A DNA stretch of 64,000 nt from Rheinheimera aquimaris. GTDB lineage: Bacteria; Pseudomonadota; Gammaproteobacteria; Enterobacterales; Alteromonadaceae. The first letter of the stretch is position 1. Every line of letters starts with the position of its first letter. The position numbers were made by a program, and so were the translations under genes. Of the stretch, positions 9,492-19,417 are shown piece after piece. Below the pieces are notes generated by a model, which was not told where the DNA came from, made no database searches, and saw only the letters and a list, made by a program, of their open reading frames with translations. The stretch is from the NCBI RefSeq assembly GCF_020531985.1, contig NZ_JAJAVQ010000002.1, positions 806,001 through 870,000 on the forward strand, given 5' to 3'.

Positions 9492-10337
9492 TCAAGGCTG
9501 TTCCAGTATATGTAACAGCTTGCTGCTTTCTTCCAACTGGTGATCGCTGTTTTGTCGCTGGCACAACATTAAATACAGAATATGGCACAGGTGCTGCTGT
9601 GCCAGCTGTACCAGTATAGGGTTTACCCGCACGTTCTCATCACCACTTAGCGCATATAACGCTGTGTTAGCGGCCATACTCAGCGCATTGGCTTTGAAGC
9701 TGGTCAGGCTGATAAGCGGAATATTTTTGTTCTTAGCGTAACGTGCCAGTTTCAACAAATCACTATTCTGGCCTGATTCGGATACCAGCAGCATTACGCT
9801 ATTACTGCTAAGTGTGCTGGCGAGCTGCAGTGTCAGGGCCGGATCACTGTGCTGTAATGCCAGTTTGCCCAGTTGCAGTAAGCGAAATTGCATATCGTGG
9901 GCGACAATAGCCGAGGTGCCATAGCCTGCCAACAGTATTTTATCCGCCTGACTCAGATGCGAAGCGGCATCGAGTAACGATTTTTCTTCATTAATTTCTA
10001 AAATGCCACGCAAATGGCTGGTCAGACTGAACTGCAACTGTTCTACTAAGTTCACCAGCCCGCTTTGTACCGGATTTTGCTCTTGGTTGTCGCGGTTTAG
10101 CGTTGAAGCGGTGATCACCGCCTCGCTAACGGCGAGCTTCAGATCGGGGTAACCTTTATAGCCCAGTTTCTGACAAAATTTCACCACGCTGGACTGGCTG
10201 GTGCCGACTGCGTCAGCTAATTGCTGGGAAGAATAATCCCGTAGCAAATTGGCGTTATCGAGAATAAAATCTGCCAGCTTGCGTTCGATAACTGACATTT
10301 GCTCCAGCATGCCGCGGATCTTCAGTAAACACACCAT
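9492..10337 (-). CDS. RpiR-family (MurR-like) transcriptional regulator with SIS domain
   Basis: A 281-residue regulator. The N-terminal RpiR-type helix-turn-helix is at about residues 35-70 (SSQQLADAVGTSQSSVVKFC), and a sugar-isomerase (SIS) domain covers about 130-255 (LLAGYGTSAIVAHD...VSESGQNSDLLKLAR...SLTSF). The N-terminus MVCLLKIR resembles E. coli MurR (MLYLTKIR), which represses N-acetylmuramate-6-phosphate utilisation; this supports the start at 10337. It is convergent with a murein-peptide peptidase/epimerase operon, so a murein-derived effector such as a phosphorylated amino sugar is likely. A palindrome 68 bases upstream resembles one in front of the peptidase gene, suggesting autoregulation. 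Confidence 0.88.
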   Translation of the reverse strand: MVCLLKIRGMLEQMSVIERKLADFILDNANLLRDYSSQQLADAVGTSQSSVVKFCQKLGYKGYPDLKLAVSEAVITASTLNRDNQEQNPVQSGLVNLVEQLQFSLTSHLRGILEINEEKSLLDAASHLSQADKILLAGYGTSAIVAHDMQFRLLQLGKLALQHSDPALTLQLASTLSSNSVMLLVSESGQNSDLLKLARYAKNKNIPLISLTSFKANALSMAANTALYALSGDENVRVNPILVQLAQQHLCHILYLMLCQRQNSDHQLEESSKLLHILEQP

Positions 10338-10404
10338 AGGGCTTTAATCCTTTTATCGCTGCTGCGCTATTGTGGAATTTGTTATTAGCTTGATGCACCA
10401 GTAT

Positions 10405-10419
10405 TGAATAATTTATTCC
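10405..10419. promoter_or_regulatory. Candidate operator upstream of the RpiR-family regulator gene
   Basis: The sequence TGAATAATTTATTCC contains the perfect palindrome GAATAA-T-TTATTC. It matches 12 of 15 positions with GGAATATTTGATTCC at 6861-6875. The shared pattern GAATAnTTnATTCC in front of both transcription units is what would be expected of an autoregulated local regulator. Confidence 0.5.
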
Positions 10420-10593
10420 GCCTTGGCAAGCCACTACAATAAAAAGCAGCCTGAGCCAGGGTGCTGTACATAAAAACAGGACTATTTAGTATCGCTTTTG
10501 ATCTGCCTCCACTTTTTCCCACCAAAATCATCACCGTCGCTGCAGAGCTTATTTTTACTGTGATCGCAAACGATGATTAGCTTAGTTTTTGCC

Positions 10594-10623
10594 TTGACAA
10601 TGGTCAAACCTCGACCCTAAACT
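10594..10623 (+). promoter_or_regulatory. Sigma-70 promoter of the dcw cluster (Pmra)
   Basis: A consensus -35 TTGACA (10594-10599), an 18-base spacer and a -10-like TAAACT (10618-10623). Transcription would begin near 10630, immediately upstream of the MraZ repeats. The spacing and position just before mraZ match the known dcw promoter arrangement. Confidence 0.7.
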
Positions 10624-10632
10624 GTATCGTTG

Positions 10633-10667
10633 TGGGGATTTGTGGGTAAAAGTGGATCGTTTTGGAT
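10633..10667 (+). promoter_or_regulatory. MraZ operator: four direct repeats with a 10-base period
   Basis: TGGGG (10633-10637), TGGGT (10643-10647), TGGAT (10653-10657) and TGGAT (10663-10667) are spaced by exactly five bases each. E. coli MraZ is known to bind TGGGN repeats separated by five bases in the same place, so this is very probably the autoregulatory site. The last two repeats deviate from TGGGN by one base. Confidence 0.85.
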
Positions 10668-10710
10668 TACCTGCGAACAAAAACAAATAAATAAACTGCA
10701 CAGGAAGCTT

Positions 10711-11175
10711 ATGTTTCGTGGCTCATTTACGTTGACACTGGACGAGAAAGGACGGTTAGCGCTACCTGCACGCTACCGTGAATTTCTGCTGTCTGATTGT
10801 CAGGGCCACATGATCTGCACCATAGATTTGCATGATCCCTGTTTGTTGTTATATCCGCTGGCTGAGTGGGAAGAAATAGAAGAAAAACTCAAGCGCTTGT
10901 CCAGCTTAAACCCGCAGGAACGCCGCTTACAGCGGGTGTTACTGGGGAATGCGACCGACTGTGATATGGATAAAAGCGGGCGTATTTTACTGCCTGCGCC
11001 GCTGCGTCAGCATGCGGGTTTGAATAAAGGTATCCGTCTGGTGGGTCAGTTAAATAAATTTGAAATCTGGGATGAGACAACCTGGAATGAGCGTCTGGCG
11101 GCTGATATCGCGCTGGAACAGGCTCAGGCCGGTGATGTTGAACTGTCAGAACGATTACAGGATTTTGTACTGTAA
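10711..11175 (+). CDS. mraZ: MraZ, transcriptional regulator of the dcw cluster
   Basis: A 154-residue protein of the MraZ/AbrB-like fold, containing the two repeated SpoVT-AbrB-type halves, each with a DxxGR signature ([15 protein letters not shown] near residues 12-26 and [14 protein letters not shown] near 88-101). It forms a ring-shaped oligomer and represses its own promoter in E. coli. The ATG at 10711 with CAGGAAG upstream is chosen; a longer reading frame from 10630 would start inside the operator and gives no family similarity. The rsmH start codon follows directly after the stop, so the two are translationally coupled. Confidence 0.95.
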   Translation: MFRGSFTLTLDEKGRLALPARYREFLLSDCQGHMICTIDLHDPCLLLYPLAEWEEIEEKLKRLSSLNPQERRLQRVLLGNATDCDMDKSGRILLPAPLRQHAGLNKGIRLVGQLNKFEIWDETTWNERLAADIALEQAQAGDVELSERLQDFVL

Positions 11176-12120
11176 ATGAATGCACCGGCGCATATTTCCG
11201 TTTTGCTGCAAGAAGCAATCGATGGCTTAGCTATTAAGCCCGATGGTTGCTATCTGGATGGCACCTTTGGCCGTGGCGGCCACAGCCGGGTAATTTTATC
11301 CAAACTTGGCCCTAAGGGCCGGCTGTACGCAATAGATCGCGACCCCACCGCGATAGCAGCAGCTGAACCGCTAAAAGCAGATCCCCGTTTTCATATCACC
11401 CACAGCCCCTTTGCCGCCCTGGCGTCTATTGCTGAACAGCAGCACATCAACGGTGCCCTGGACGGTATATTGCTTGATCTTGGTGTGTCCTCCCCACAAC
11501 TGGACGATGCCGATCGAGGCTTTAGTTTTATGCGCGACGGTCCGCTTGATATGCGGATGGACCCAAGCTCTGGTATCAGCGCTGCAGACTGGCTGGCTCA
11601 GGCTGATGTTGAAGATATCAGTTTTGTACTGCGGGAGTATGGCGAGGAAAAATTTGCCTGGCGTATCGCACAGGCAATTGTGGCCAGCCGCACTGAACAG
11701 CCGCTGACACGCACTGCGCAGCTGGCAAAGCTGATAAGCGACAGCGTGCCGAAAAGTAACAAAGAGAAAAAACACCCGGCTACGCGTAGTTTTCAGGCTA
11801 TCCGCATTTATATCAATAGCGAGCTGGAGCAGGTTAATCAGGCGTTACATGCTGCGATGCAGGTACTCAAACCCGGTGGCCGGCTGGTGGTTATCAGTTT
11901 TCATTCACTGGAAGATCGGCTGGTTAAACAGTTTATGCGCCGGTTCTCTAAAGGCGAGCCTGTACCGCGCGGTATTCCGCTGACCGCGGTGCAAATGAAT
12001 CAGCGTACTGAATTGACACTGATTGGTAAGGCTATCATGCCATCAGAAGCGGAACTGCAGGCCAACCCGCGGGCCCGCAGTGCAGTGCTGCGTATCGCAC
12101 AAAGGCAGCAGCATGAGTAA
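11176..12120 (+). CDS. rsmH: RsmH, 16S rRNA (cytosine-1402 N4) methyltransferase
   Basis: A 314-residue class I SAM methyltransferase (formerly MraW). The SAM-binding [10 protein letters not shown] motif is at about residues 29-38, and [28 protein letters not shown] and the C-terminal [13 protein letters not shown] are family hallmarks. It N4-methylates C1402 of 16S rRNA, the same nucleotide whose ribose is methylated by RsmI (encoded at 2.3 kb). Its ATG abuts the mraZ stop with no gap, and its own stop overlaps the ftsL start by eight bases. Confidence 0.96.
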   Translation: MNAPAHISVLLQEAIDGLAIKPDGCYLDGTFGRGGHSRVILSKLGPKGRLYAIDRDPTAIAAAEPLKADPRFHITHSPFAALASIAEQQHINGALDGILLDLGVSSPQLDDADRGFSFMRDGPLDMRMDPSSGISAADWLAQADVEDISFVLREYGEEKFAWRIAQAIVASRTEQPLTRTAQLAKLISDSVPKSNKEKKHPATRSFQAIRIYINSELEQVNQALHAAMQVLKPGGRLVVISFHSLEDRLVKQFMRRFSKGEPVPRGIPLTAVQMNQRTELTLIGKAIMPSEAELQANPRARSAVLRIAQRQQHE

Positions 12121-12421
12121 CATTAATCTGCACTGGCTTATCGTACGTGACTGGCACCAGCAAAAATGGCTGGTGTTGCTGTTATTGGCGTGTATCGCTT
12201 CTGCGCTGGTGGTGGTGCACTTTGCGCATTTAAACCGTCAGCTCACTATTGCCCAGGATGCGCTGTATCAGCAGCGTGACCAGTTGGACATTGAATGGCG
12301 CAATCTGGTGCTGGAGCAACGCGCTTTATCGGAACACAGCCGGGTTGAAGATATCGCCCGCAACCGGTTAAACATGGTTCGTCCATCAGGCGAGCAGGAT
12401 ATTGCGGTGACAGTGCCATGA
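12113..12421 (+). CDS. ftsL: FtsL, divisome membrane protein
   Basis: A 102-residue bitopic protein: a short cytoplasmic N-terminus, one membrane helix at about residues 21-40 ([20 protein letters not shown]), then a periplasmic coiled-coil region and the conserved end [18 protein letters not shown]. FtsL joins FtsB and FtsQ to recruit and activate FtsW-FtsI at midcell. The ATG at 12113 overlaps the rsmH end; a longer frame from 12023 is out of family. The gene overlaps ftsI by four bases (ATGA), as in other dcw clusters. Confidence 0.93.
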   Translation: MSNINLHWLIVRDWHQQKWLVLLLLACIASALVVVHFAHLNRQLTIAQDALYQQRDQLDIEWRNLVLEQRALSEHSRVEDIARNRLNMVRPSGEQDIAVTVP

Positions 12422-14169
12422 GCAAGACTAAAAAAGCACCTCAGGCAAAAGCAAGAACAGCCCCGTCGGTAATCGGCTGGCGTTTTGCTTTTGTTTTAGT
12501 CAGTCTGGCCGGGGTATTCACCGCTTTGATGGTTCGGGCGGCGTGGTTGCAGGTGGTAGAACCTGACATGCTGGTCAGCCAGGGCGATATGCGCAGCTTA
12601 CGGGTTGAAGCGGATACGGTACTGCGCGGCATGATATTTGACCGCAATGGCGAAGAGCTGGCGATCAGCGTACCGGTAGAAGCTATCTGGGCCGACCCTA
12701 AAGTGGTGATTGAACGTCACGCCGCAACTGACGAACGACGCTGGCATGCGCTGGCAGATATTCTGCAAATGACACCGGCACAACTGCTGAACAAAATTGG
12801 TGATAATCCGCAGCGACGCTTTGTTTATCTGCAACGCCAGGTCAATCCAGCTGTGGTTGATTATGTGAAAAAATTAAAAGTGCCGGGCATCTATTTTCGT
12901 CAGGAGTCGCGCCGCTACTATCCGGCTGGCGAGGTTACCGCGCAGCTGATAGGTTTTACCAATGTTGATGATGTCGGCGTTGAAGGTATTGAAAAACGGT
13001 ACGACGAACTGTTAACCGGCAAAGCCGGCCGTAAAGTATTCCGTAAAGATGCCAAAGGCCGGGAAATTGAAGTGCTGGAACGGGCGCAGGCTAAAGCCCC
13101 CGGTAACTTACAGCTGAGTATCGATCAGCGAATTCAGTCAGTTACGTACCGCGAGCTGAAAAAAGCTGTGCTTTCGCACGGTGCTACATCAGGTTCAGCC
13201 ATCGTGGTTGATGTACAGAGCGGTGAAGTATTGGCGATGGTGAATAGCCCGTCATTCAACCCTAACAACCGTGGCAATGCACCGGCTTATTTGTTTCGTA
13301 ACCGTGCTATTACCGATACCTTTGAACCCGGTTCGACAATGAAGCCGCTGGCTGTACTCAGCGCGCTGGAGTTTGGCAGTGCCAACCTGAATACTAAAGT
13401 TGATACCTCTCCCGGTTACTTCCGCATTGGTGGCAGTTGGGTGCGCGATGCCAACAATTACAATGTGTTAAGCCTGACCGGCATTATTCAAAAGTCGAGC
13501 AACGTGGGTGTCAGTAAACTGGTGCTGGACATGCCGATAGAGCATGTTATCGGCTTGTACGCCAATATGGGCCTGGGTATTGATACCGGTCTTGGGCTGA
13601 ATGGCGAAAGCAGCGGGATGTTAAGCCACCGCCGGCGCTGGTCTGATCATGAACGTGCGACCCTGTCGTTTGGTTATGGTTTGTCTGTCACTGCTGCGCA
13701 ATTGGCGCGGGCCTACGCCACCATGGCAAACGGCGGTGTGAGTCGTCCACTTACGATACTAAAAGATGACCAGCAACATTCGGGCGAACAGGTGTTAGCG
13801 CCAGAGCATGCGGCAGCGATGCTGGAGATGATGGAAGCCAATATTATGCCCGGCGGTACAGCAACCAAAGCACAGGTTAAAGGTTATCGCGTGGGCGGAA
13901 AAACCGGTACGGCACGTAAAGCGATTGCCGGTGGCTATGGTGAGGATTATGTGGCGTCTTTTGCCGGCGTAGGCCCGGTATCTAATCCGCGGCTGGCCTG
14001 TGTTGTTGTGATTAATGAGCCTGCCGGTGATTTTTATCACGGTGGCGAAATTGCAGCGCCGGTATTTGCCAATATTATGGGCGCCAGTATGCAACTGCTG
14101 AATCTGACGCCTGATGGTACAAGTCAGCCCAGACTTTCTGCTCTGACAGGAGGTAATAATGCCGGTTAA
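12418..14169 (+). CDS. ftsI: FtsI (PBP3), septal peptidoglycan transpeptidase
   Basis: A 583-residue class B penicillin-binding protein. One membrane helix at about residues 20-45, a pedestal domain (with R-G-x-I-x-D-R-N-G at about 70-78), and the transpeptidase domain with S306-T-M-K309, S360-S-N362 and K495-T-G-T498, so all three active-site motifs are intact. It crosslinks septal murein with the glycosyltransferase FtsW, also encoded here. The start overlaps ftsL by four bases and its end overlaps murE by 11 bases; the murE ribosome-binding site AGGAGG is inside its last codons. Confidence 0.96.
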   Translation: MSKTKKAPQAKARTAPSVIGWRFAFVLVSLAGVFTALMVRAAWLQVVEPDMLVSQGDMRSLRVEADTVLRGMIFDRNGEELAISVPVEAIWADPKVVIERHAATDERRWHALADILQMTPAQLLNKIGDNPQRRFVYLQRQVNPAVVDYVKKLKVPGIYFRQESRRYYPAGEVTAQLIGFTNVDDVGVEGIEKRYDELLTGKAGRKVFRKDAKGREIEVLERAQAKAPGNLQLSIDQRIQSVTYRELKKAVLSHGATSGSAIVVDVQSGEVLAMVNSPSFNPNNRGNAPAYLFRNRAITDTFEPGSTMKPLAVLSALEFGSANLNTKVDTSPGYFRIGGSWVRDANNYNVLSLTGIIQKSSNVGVSKLVLDMPIEHVIGLYANMGLGIDTGLGLNGESSGMLSHRRRWSDHERATLSFGYGLSVTAAQLARAYATMANGGVSRPLTILKDDQQHSGEQVLAPEHAAAMLEMMEANIMPGGTATKAQVKGYRVGGKTGTARKAIAGGYGEDYVASFAGVGPVSNPRLACVVVINEPAGDFYHGGEIAAPVFANIMGASMQLLNLTPDGTSQPRLSALTGGNNAG

Positions 14170-15616
14170 CGCACAACAGTGGCTGGCGCTTTACGCCAGT
14201 GATATTCCGCCGTGTCAACTGAATCAATTACAGCTCGATAGCCGTAAAGTGAGCAGTGGTGATGTGTTCCTGGCCATCCCGGGCGTGCAGCAACATGGCA
14301 AACAGTTTATCGCGCAGGCGCTGGCACAGGGCGCTGCGCTGGTGCTGACAGATGAAGGCCAGTACGAGGACAAGCGTATTCTGGTGCTACCGGAGTTGAT
14401 GCAGCTTCTACCTGCGTTAGCAGCCAGTTTCTATCAGCAGCCGGCACGATCACTGCAGCTGGTTGGGATCACTGGCACTAATGGTAAATCCAGCACGGCC
14501 TTTTTTGTCAGTCAGTTGGCTGAGCAACTGGCACAAAAAGCGGCTGTCATCGGTACCCTGGGTTATGGCCCGTGCAGCAAGCTGACACCTTTACCCAATA
14601 CCACACCGCATTATGTTGATATTCAACGCATTTTGTCAGAAGCGGTGGCTGCGAAAACCCAGCTGGTTGCCATGGAAGTATCTTCGCATGCACTGGTTCA
14701 GCAACGCGTTGCCGGGCTGTGGTTTGACGCGACAGTATTTACCAATTTAACCCGTGATCATCTGGACTATCATGGCTCTATGGCGGAGTACGGTGCCGCC
14801 AAAGCGTTATTGTTTACACCGCAGCTTAGCCGCGCAGCGGTAATTAATGTGTCCGACGAATTTGGCCGCCAGCTGGCAGCGCAAAGTCAGTTACCGGTTT
14901 GGGCTTATGGTAAAGCGGCCGACTGCCGTGGTTTTAACCGCTATCTGGCGTATGACGATGTGCTTGCTACCGAAGACGGCTATCAGCTACAGCTAAGCAG
15001 CCACGTCGCCGAGTACAACTTTTATCTGCCGCTGCTCGGCGAGTTCAACATTCAGAATGTATTGGCCGCCATGAGCAGCATGCTGGTGCTGGGTTACGAT
15101 TTAACCACAGTGGTAGCCGCATGCAGCCAGCTCAAACCAGTGCCCGGGCGCATGGAACAGTTTAAATTTGCGCAGAATTTTACTGCCGTGGTTGATTATG
15201 CCCATACCCCAGATGCGCTACAACAGGCACTGCAGTCGTTGCGGTTGCATTGTAAAGGCAAGCTTTGGTGCGTATTTGGCTGCGGCGGCGACCGCGACCG
15301 AGGCAAAAGGCCGCTGATGGGACAATTAGCCGAATTGCATGCTGATCATGTGATTATTACCGCAGATAATCCGCGCAGCGAAGATGTGCTGAGTATCTGT
15401 GAAGAAATTGCCGCCGGCATGAGCCCTGATGGCAGTTATACCATTGAACCAGACCGGCAAAGTGCTATTAAGCTGGCGCTTATCAGCGCGCAGGAAGGAG
15501 ACGTTGTACTGGTCGCTGGCAAGGGGCATGAAACTATTCAGATCATTGGCTCAGAGCATCGGCAATACGATGAGCGGGCTTATCTTCGTCAACTGGTAGC
15601 GGAGATGTCAGCATGA
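14159..15616 (+). CDS. murE: MurE, UDP-MurNAc-L-Ala-D-Glu:meso-diaminopimelate ligase
   Basis: A 485-residue Mur ligase. The ATP-binding GTNGKSS is at residues 106-112, the conserved EVSSHAL and NLTRDHLDYH follow, and D403-N-P-R406 is the specificity motif for meso-diaminopimelate, as opposed to lysine. It adds the third stem-peptide residue in the cytoplasm. The start at 14159 has a strong AGGAGG site. It overlaps ftsI before and murF after, so expression is coupled along the cluster. Confidence 0.96.
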   Translation: MPVNAQQWLALYASDIPPCQLNQLQLDSRKVSSGDVFLAIPGVQQHGKQFIAQALAQGAALVLTDEGQYEDKRILVLPELMQLLPALAASFYQQPARSLQLVGITGTNGKSSTAFFVSQLAEQLAQKAAVIGTLGYGPCSKLTPLPNTTPHYVDIQRILSEAVAAKTQLVAMEVSSHALVQQRVAGLWFDATVFTNLTRDHLDYHGSMAEYGAAKALLFTPQLSRAAVINVSDEFGRQLAAQSQLPVWAYGKAADCRGFNRYLAYDDVLATEDGYQLQLSSHVAEYNFYLPLLGEFNIQNVLAAMSSMLVLGYDLTTVVAACSQLKPVPGRMEQFKFAQNFTAVVDYAHTPDALQQALQSLRLHCKGKLWCVFGCGGDRDRGKRPLMGQLAELHADHVIITADNPRSEDVLSICEEIAAGMSPDGSYTIEPDRQSAIKLALISAQEGDVVLVAGKGHETIQIIGSEHRQYDERAYLRQLVAEMSA

Positions 15617-16989
15617 TAAAGCTTAACTGTGCAGAAATCGGATTGATGCTTGATGGCGCCCTGACCGGCCATAATGTCAGTATCAGCAATGTCAGTACTG
15701 ACAGCCGCGTGATAGGTGAACACGATTTATTTATTGCGCTAAAGGGCCCCAACTTTGACGGCAGTGCCTTCGTGGCTGATGTGAAAGAAAAAGGCGCAGC
15801 TGCAGTGGTGGTAGAACAGGCTGTAGCCGTTGATATACCGCAGATCATTGTACAGGATACCCGGCTGGCGTTGGGCCAGCTGGCCGCTGCGGTAAAAGCG
15901 CGGCTGGCGCCAAAAACGATAGCGGTAACCGGCAGCGCCGGAAAAACCACAGTTAAAGAAATGATGGCGGCTATTCTAAGCCGCCGTGGCACTGTGCTGG
16001 CAACGCAAGGCAATTTTAACAACGACATTGGTGTACCGCTGACGATGCTGCGTCTGACTGAGCAACACCAGTATGCAGTGTTGGAGCTGGGCGCCAATCA
16101 TCAGGGCGAAATTGCCTACACCACGTCGCTGGCTAAACCCGATGTCGCTATTATTACCAATGTCGCGCCGTCACATCTGGAAGGCTTTGGCGATGTCTAC
16201 GGCGTGGCTCGCGCTAAAGGTGAAATTTTTAATGCGGTAACTGCACAGGGGCTGGCCATTATTCCAGCCGACAGTGAATATCGCGACTACTGGCTACGCC
16301 GGCTAGAAGGCAAACCCGTGCAGCAATTCTCAGCTACGGCCGTGGCCGATTATCATGCTACAGACATCATCCTTGATGCCAATGGTTGCGCAGGTTTTGA
16401 GCTACATTGCCCAACTGGACGCCAGTTTATTCAGCTGACGATTCCTGGCAAGCACAACGTTGCTAATGCGTTAGCAGCGGCAGCTGCCTGTATTGCCGTT
16501 GGCGCCAGCCTGGCCGATGTCCAGCTTGGGCTGGCACAGATGCAGGCAGTAAAAGGCCGCACTAATGTCAAAATGGTGACGCCTCAACTGCGGCTGATAG
16601 ATGACACTTACAACGCCAATGTCGAATCAGTTAAAGCCGCAATAGACTTGCTGGCATCCTATAACGGTTATCGCGTGCTGGTACTTGGCGATATGGCTGA
16701 ATTGGGCGCAGACGCCCGTTTATACCACGAAGAGATTGGTTTATACGCAAAAGAAGCGGGAATTAATCTGTTGTTCACCCTTGGCGTGTTATCACAGAGC
16801 GCCAGTGACTTGTTCAATGGACAAGGCGCTCATTTCAGTTCGCGTCAGGCGCTGTTGCAGCGTTTGATGCCGGTAGTATCAGAACAACAGGAAGTCACCC
16901 TGCTAGTGAAAGGCTCGCGTAGTGCGAAAATGGAATTAGTCGTGCAGGACTTGCTAGAAAGATGTCAGCAGGAGAGTAGCCCATGCTAG
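15613..16989 (+). CDS. murF: MurF, UDP-MurNAc-tripeptide:D-Ala-D-Ala ligase
   Basis: A 458-residue Mur ligase. Visible are [18 protein letters not shown] at the N-terminal domain, the P-loop [12 protein letters not shown] (about residues 105-116), the central [11 protein letters not shown] and [10 protein letters not shown], and the C-terminal VLGDMAELG. It attaches D-Ala-D-Ala to complete the UDP-MurNAc-pentapeptide; the dipeptide is supplied by DdlB encoded 7 kb downstream. Overlap with murE is four bases (ATGA), and with mraY seven bases. Confidence 0.96.
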   Translation: MIKLNCAEIGLMLDGALTGHNVSISNVSTDSRVIGEHDLFIALKGPNFDGSAFVADVKEKGAAAVVVEQAVAVDIPQIIVQDTRLALGQLAAAVKARLAPKTIAVTGSAGKTTVKEMMAAILSRRGTVLATQGNFNNDIGVPLTMLRLTEQHQYAVLELGANHQGEIAYTTSLAKPDVAIITNVAPSHLEGFGDVYGVARAKGEIFNAVTAQGLAIIPADSEYRDYWLRRLEGKPVQQFSATAVADYHATDIILDANGCAGFELHCPTGRQFIQLTIPGKHNVANALAAAAACIAVGASLADVQLGLAQMQAVKGRTNVKMVTPQLRLIDDTYNANVESVKAAIDLLASYNGYRVLVLGDMAELGADARLYHEEIGLYAKEAGINLLFTLGVLSQSASDLFNGQGAHFSSRQALLQRLMPVVSEQQEVTLLVKGSRSAKMELVVQDLLERCQQESSPC

Positions 16990-18065
16990 TTTGGTTGGCC
17001 GAGTATTTAACGCAGTACTTCAGCTTTTTTAATGTATTCAGTTATCTGACGTTTCGCGCCATTCTGGGGATCTTAACCTCGTTATTACTCAGCCTGTACC
17101 TTGGCCCTAAGCTTATTGCCCGCTTACAGCTGATGCAAATTGGCCAGGTGGTACGCGGCGACGGCCCGCAAAGCCACTTTTCGAAAAAAGGCACTCCGAC
17201 CATGGGCGGCTTACTGATCCTGGGAGCGGTGCTGTTAAGCACCTTGCTTTGGGCCAATCTGGAAAACAAATACGTCTGGGTCGTGATGTTTGTACTGGTC
17301 AGTTTCGGCTGGATTGGCTTTGTCGATGATTATCGCAAAGTGATCCGTAAAGATCCGAAAGGCTTAATAGCGCGCTGGAAGTATTTTTGGCAATCGTTAT
17401 TTGCTATTGCCACTGCTGCTTTTTTGTATTTCACCGCAGAGCGCCCGGCAGAGACAGCACTGCTGGTGCCTTTTATAAAAGATGTGATGCCTCAACTGGG
17501 TTTGTTATTTCTGGCGCTGAGTTACTTCGTTATCGTCGGCACCAGTAATGCGGTTAATTTAACCGATGGTTTAGATGGTCTGGCAATAGTGCCTACCATC
17601 ATGGTAGCCGGTGCTTTTGCCATTATTGCTTATGCCAGTGGCAACGTGAATTTTTCTGCTTACCTGAACATTCCTTATTTGCCCCATGCCGGTGAGCTGG
17701 TGGTGGTATGTGCTGCTCTGATTGGTGCTGGCCTTGGTTTTCTCTGGTTTAACACTTATCCGGCCATGGTATTTATGGGCGATGTAGGCTCTTTGGCGCT
17801 CGGCGCGGTGCTGGGTGTGATTGCTATTCTGGTGCGGCAGGAAATCGTGTTGTTTATTATGGGCGGTGTTTTCGTTATGGAAACCCTGTCAGTCATTCTA
17901 CAGGTAGGTTCTTACAAGTTGCGCGGACAGCGTATTTTCCGTATGGCGCCTATCCACCACCATTATGAGTTAAAAGGCTGGCCAGAGCCCCGCGTTATCG
18001 TAAGGTTCTGGATCTTATCGATTATTTTTGTATTGGTTGGCTTAGCCACCCTGAAACTGAGATAA
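16983..18065 (+). CDS. mraY: MraY, phospho-MurNAc-pentapeptide translocase
   Basis: A 360-residue polytopic membrane enzyme with about ten helices. Signatures: KKGTPTMGG (about residues 67-75), DDYRK (about 115-119), [10 protein letters not shown] (about 189-198) and the cytoplasmic loop [10 protein letters not shown]; the C-terminal [15 protein letters not shown] carries the HHH histidine triplet. It transfers phospho-MurNAc-pentapeptide to undecaprenyl phosphate, forming lipid I. The start overlaps the murF stop by seven bases, and murD follows after eight bases. Confidence 0.97.
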   Translation: MLVWLAEYLTQYFSFFNVFSYLTFRAILGILTSLLLSLYLGPKLIARLQLMQIGQVVRGDGPQSHFSKKGTPTMGGLLILGAVLLSTLLWANLENKYVWVVMFVLVSFGWIGFVDDYRKVIRKDPKGLIARWKYFWQSLFAIATAAFLYFTAERPAETALLVPFIKDVMPQLGLLFLALSYFVIVGTSNAVNLTDGLDGLAIVPTIMVAGAFAIIAYASGNVNFSAYLNIPYLPHAGELVVVCAALIGAGLGFLWFNTYPAMVFMGDVGSLALGAVLGVIAILVRQEIVLFIMGGVFVMETLSVILQVGSYKLRGQRIFRMAPIHHHYELKGWPEPRVIVRFWILSIIFVLVGLATLKLR

Positions 18066-18073
18066 GAGTACAT

Positions 18074-19417
18074 ATGACGCTGACACAGACTGGTATGACG
18101 CAAAGTTTGGCAAAGAAACGCGTAGCCGTTGTTGGCCTGGGCCTGTCAGGCCTGGCGACAGTGCGTTTTCTGCTGAGCCTTGGTATCAAACCTGTGCTGA
18201 TGGACAGCCGCAGCAAACCTGCCGGTATCGAGCATATTGCAGCTGACAAAGTTGACGGTATTTACCTCGGTGAGCTTGATGCAAACCGGCTGGCGAAAAT
18301 GGATATGATTATTCTAAGCCCCGGCCTGTCACCGACTCATCCGGCAATTCGTTTTGCGGTAGCGCAGGGCGTTGAACTGCTTGGCGATGTTGAATTGTTC
18401 GCCCGCTACAATACTAAGCCTGTCGTTGCCATCACGGGCTCTAACGGCAAATCGACAGTCACCAAGCTGGTTGAAGCTATGCTTCAGTGTAGTGGTGTAA
18501 AAGCGCTTGCGGCCGGCAACATAGGTTTACCGGTACTGGATGCTATCAGCCAGCAGGACACCGAAGTGTTCGTGCTGGAGTTGTCCAGCTTTCAGCTTGA
18601 TACCACAAGCAGCTTGCACAGTGTCGCCAGCACTATTTTAAATGTCAGTGCCGACCATCTGGACCGCTATCAGACTATGGCAGCTTACGCCGCGTCCAAA
18701 CAACGGGTGTATCAGCACACCCGGTTAGCGGTATTTAATCTGGAAGATGCTGCTACTACGCCTGAAGGCTCAGCGTCTTTAGGTATTAAACTGGCCGACC
18801 CGACTTATGGCATTGCCGAATATCAGGGCAAACGTTGGCTGGTGCTGGATGCAAAACCTTTATTGCCTGTCAGTGACATGACAATATTTGGTGCTCACAA
18901 CGAATTTAATGCGCTGGTTGCAGGCACCTTGGCACTGGCCGCCGGTGCCAGCCGTGAAGGTTTAATTAAAGCGCTGACCACATTTGAAGCCTTGCCTCAT
19001 CGCTGTACTTTGGTAGCCGAAAAGCAAGGTGTGCGCTGGGTTAATGACTCCAAGGCCACCAATATCGGCGCAACCTTAGCGGCTATCGCCGGCTTACGGC
19101 CGGGCGTTTCCGGCAGGCTGATTCTGATCGCCGGCGGTGATGCCAAAGGCGCCGATGTAACCGAGTTGAAGCCGGTTCTGGACTCTGAGGTTCAGCAGCT
19201 GATTACACTGGGGCAGGATGGCCCGGCTATCGCCGCACTAAAAGCTGACAGTGTGCAGGTCAAAACGCTGCAGGATGCGGTAAAAGCCGCGGCGAAAATA
19301 GTCAAACCGGGCGATATGGTGCTGCTGTCGCCAGCCTGTGCCAGTCTGGATATGTTTAAAAGCTACTCTGACCGCGGCGAGCAATTTGCCGCCGCTGTCA
19401 AAGCGGAGGTGCTATGA
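18074..19417 (+). CDS. murD: MurD, UDP-MurNAc-L-Ala:D-glutamate ligase
   Basis: A 447-residue Mur ligase. The N-terminal Rossmann segment VAVVGLGLSGLATVRFL binds the UDP substrate, the ATP loop is ITGSNGKSTVTKL (about residues 121-133), and LELSSFQLD, NVSADHLDRY and the C-terminal NDSKATN are family hallmarks. It adds D-Glu, the second stem residue. Its start is preceded by GAGATAAGAG and lies eight bases after mraY; its stop overlaps ftsW (ATGA). Confidence 0.96.
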   Translation: MTLTQTGMTQSLAKKRVAVVGLGLSGLATVRFLLSLGIKPVLMDSRSKPAGIEHIAADKVDGIYLGELDANRLAKMDMIILSPGLSPTHPAIRFAVAQGVELLGDVELFARYNTKPVVAITGSNGKSTVTKLVEAMLQCSGVKALAAGNIGLPVLDAISQQDTEVFVLELSSFQLDTTSSLHSVASTILNVSADHLDRYQTMAAYAASKQRVYQHTRLAVFNLEDAATTPEGSASLGIKLADPTYGIAEYQGKRWLVLDAKPLLPVSDMTIFGAHNEFNALVAGTLALAAGASREGLIKALTTFEALPHRCTLVAEKQGVRWVNDSKATNIGATLAAIAGLRPGVSGRLILIAGGDAKGADVTELKPVLDSEVQQLITLGQDGPAIAALKADSVQVKTLQDAVKAAAKIVKPGDMVLLSPACASLDMFKSYSDRGEQFAAAVKAEVL

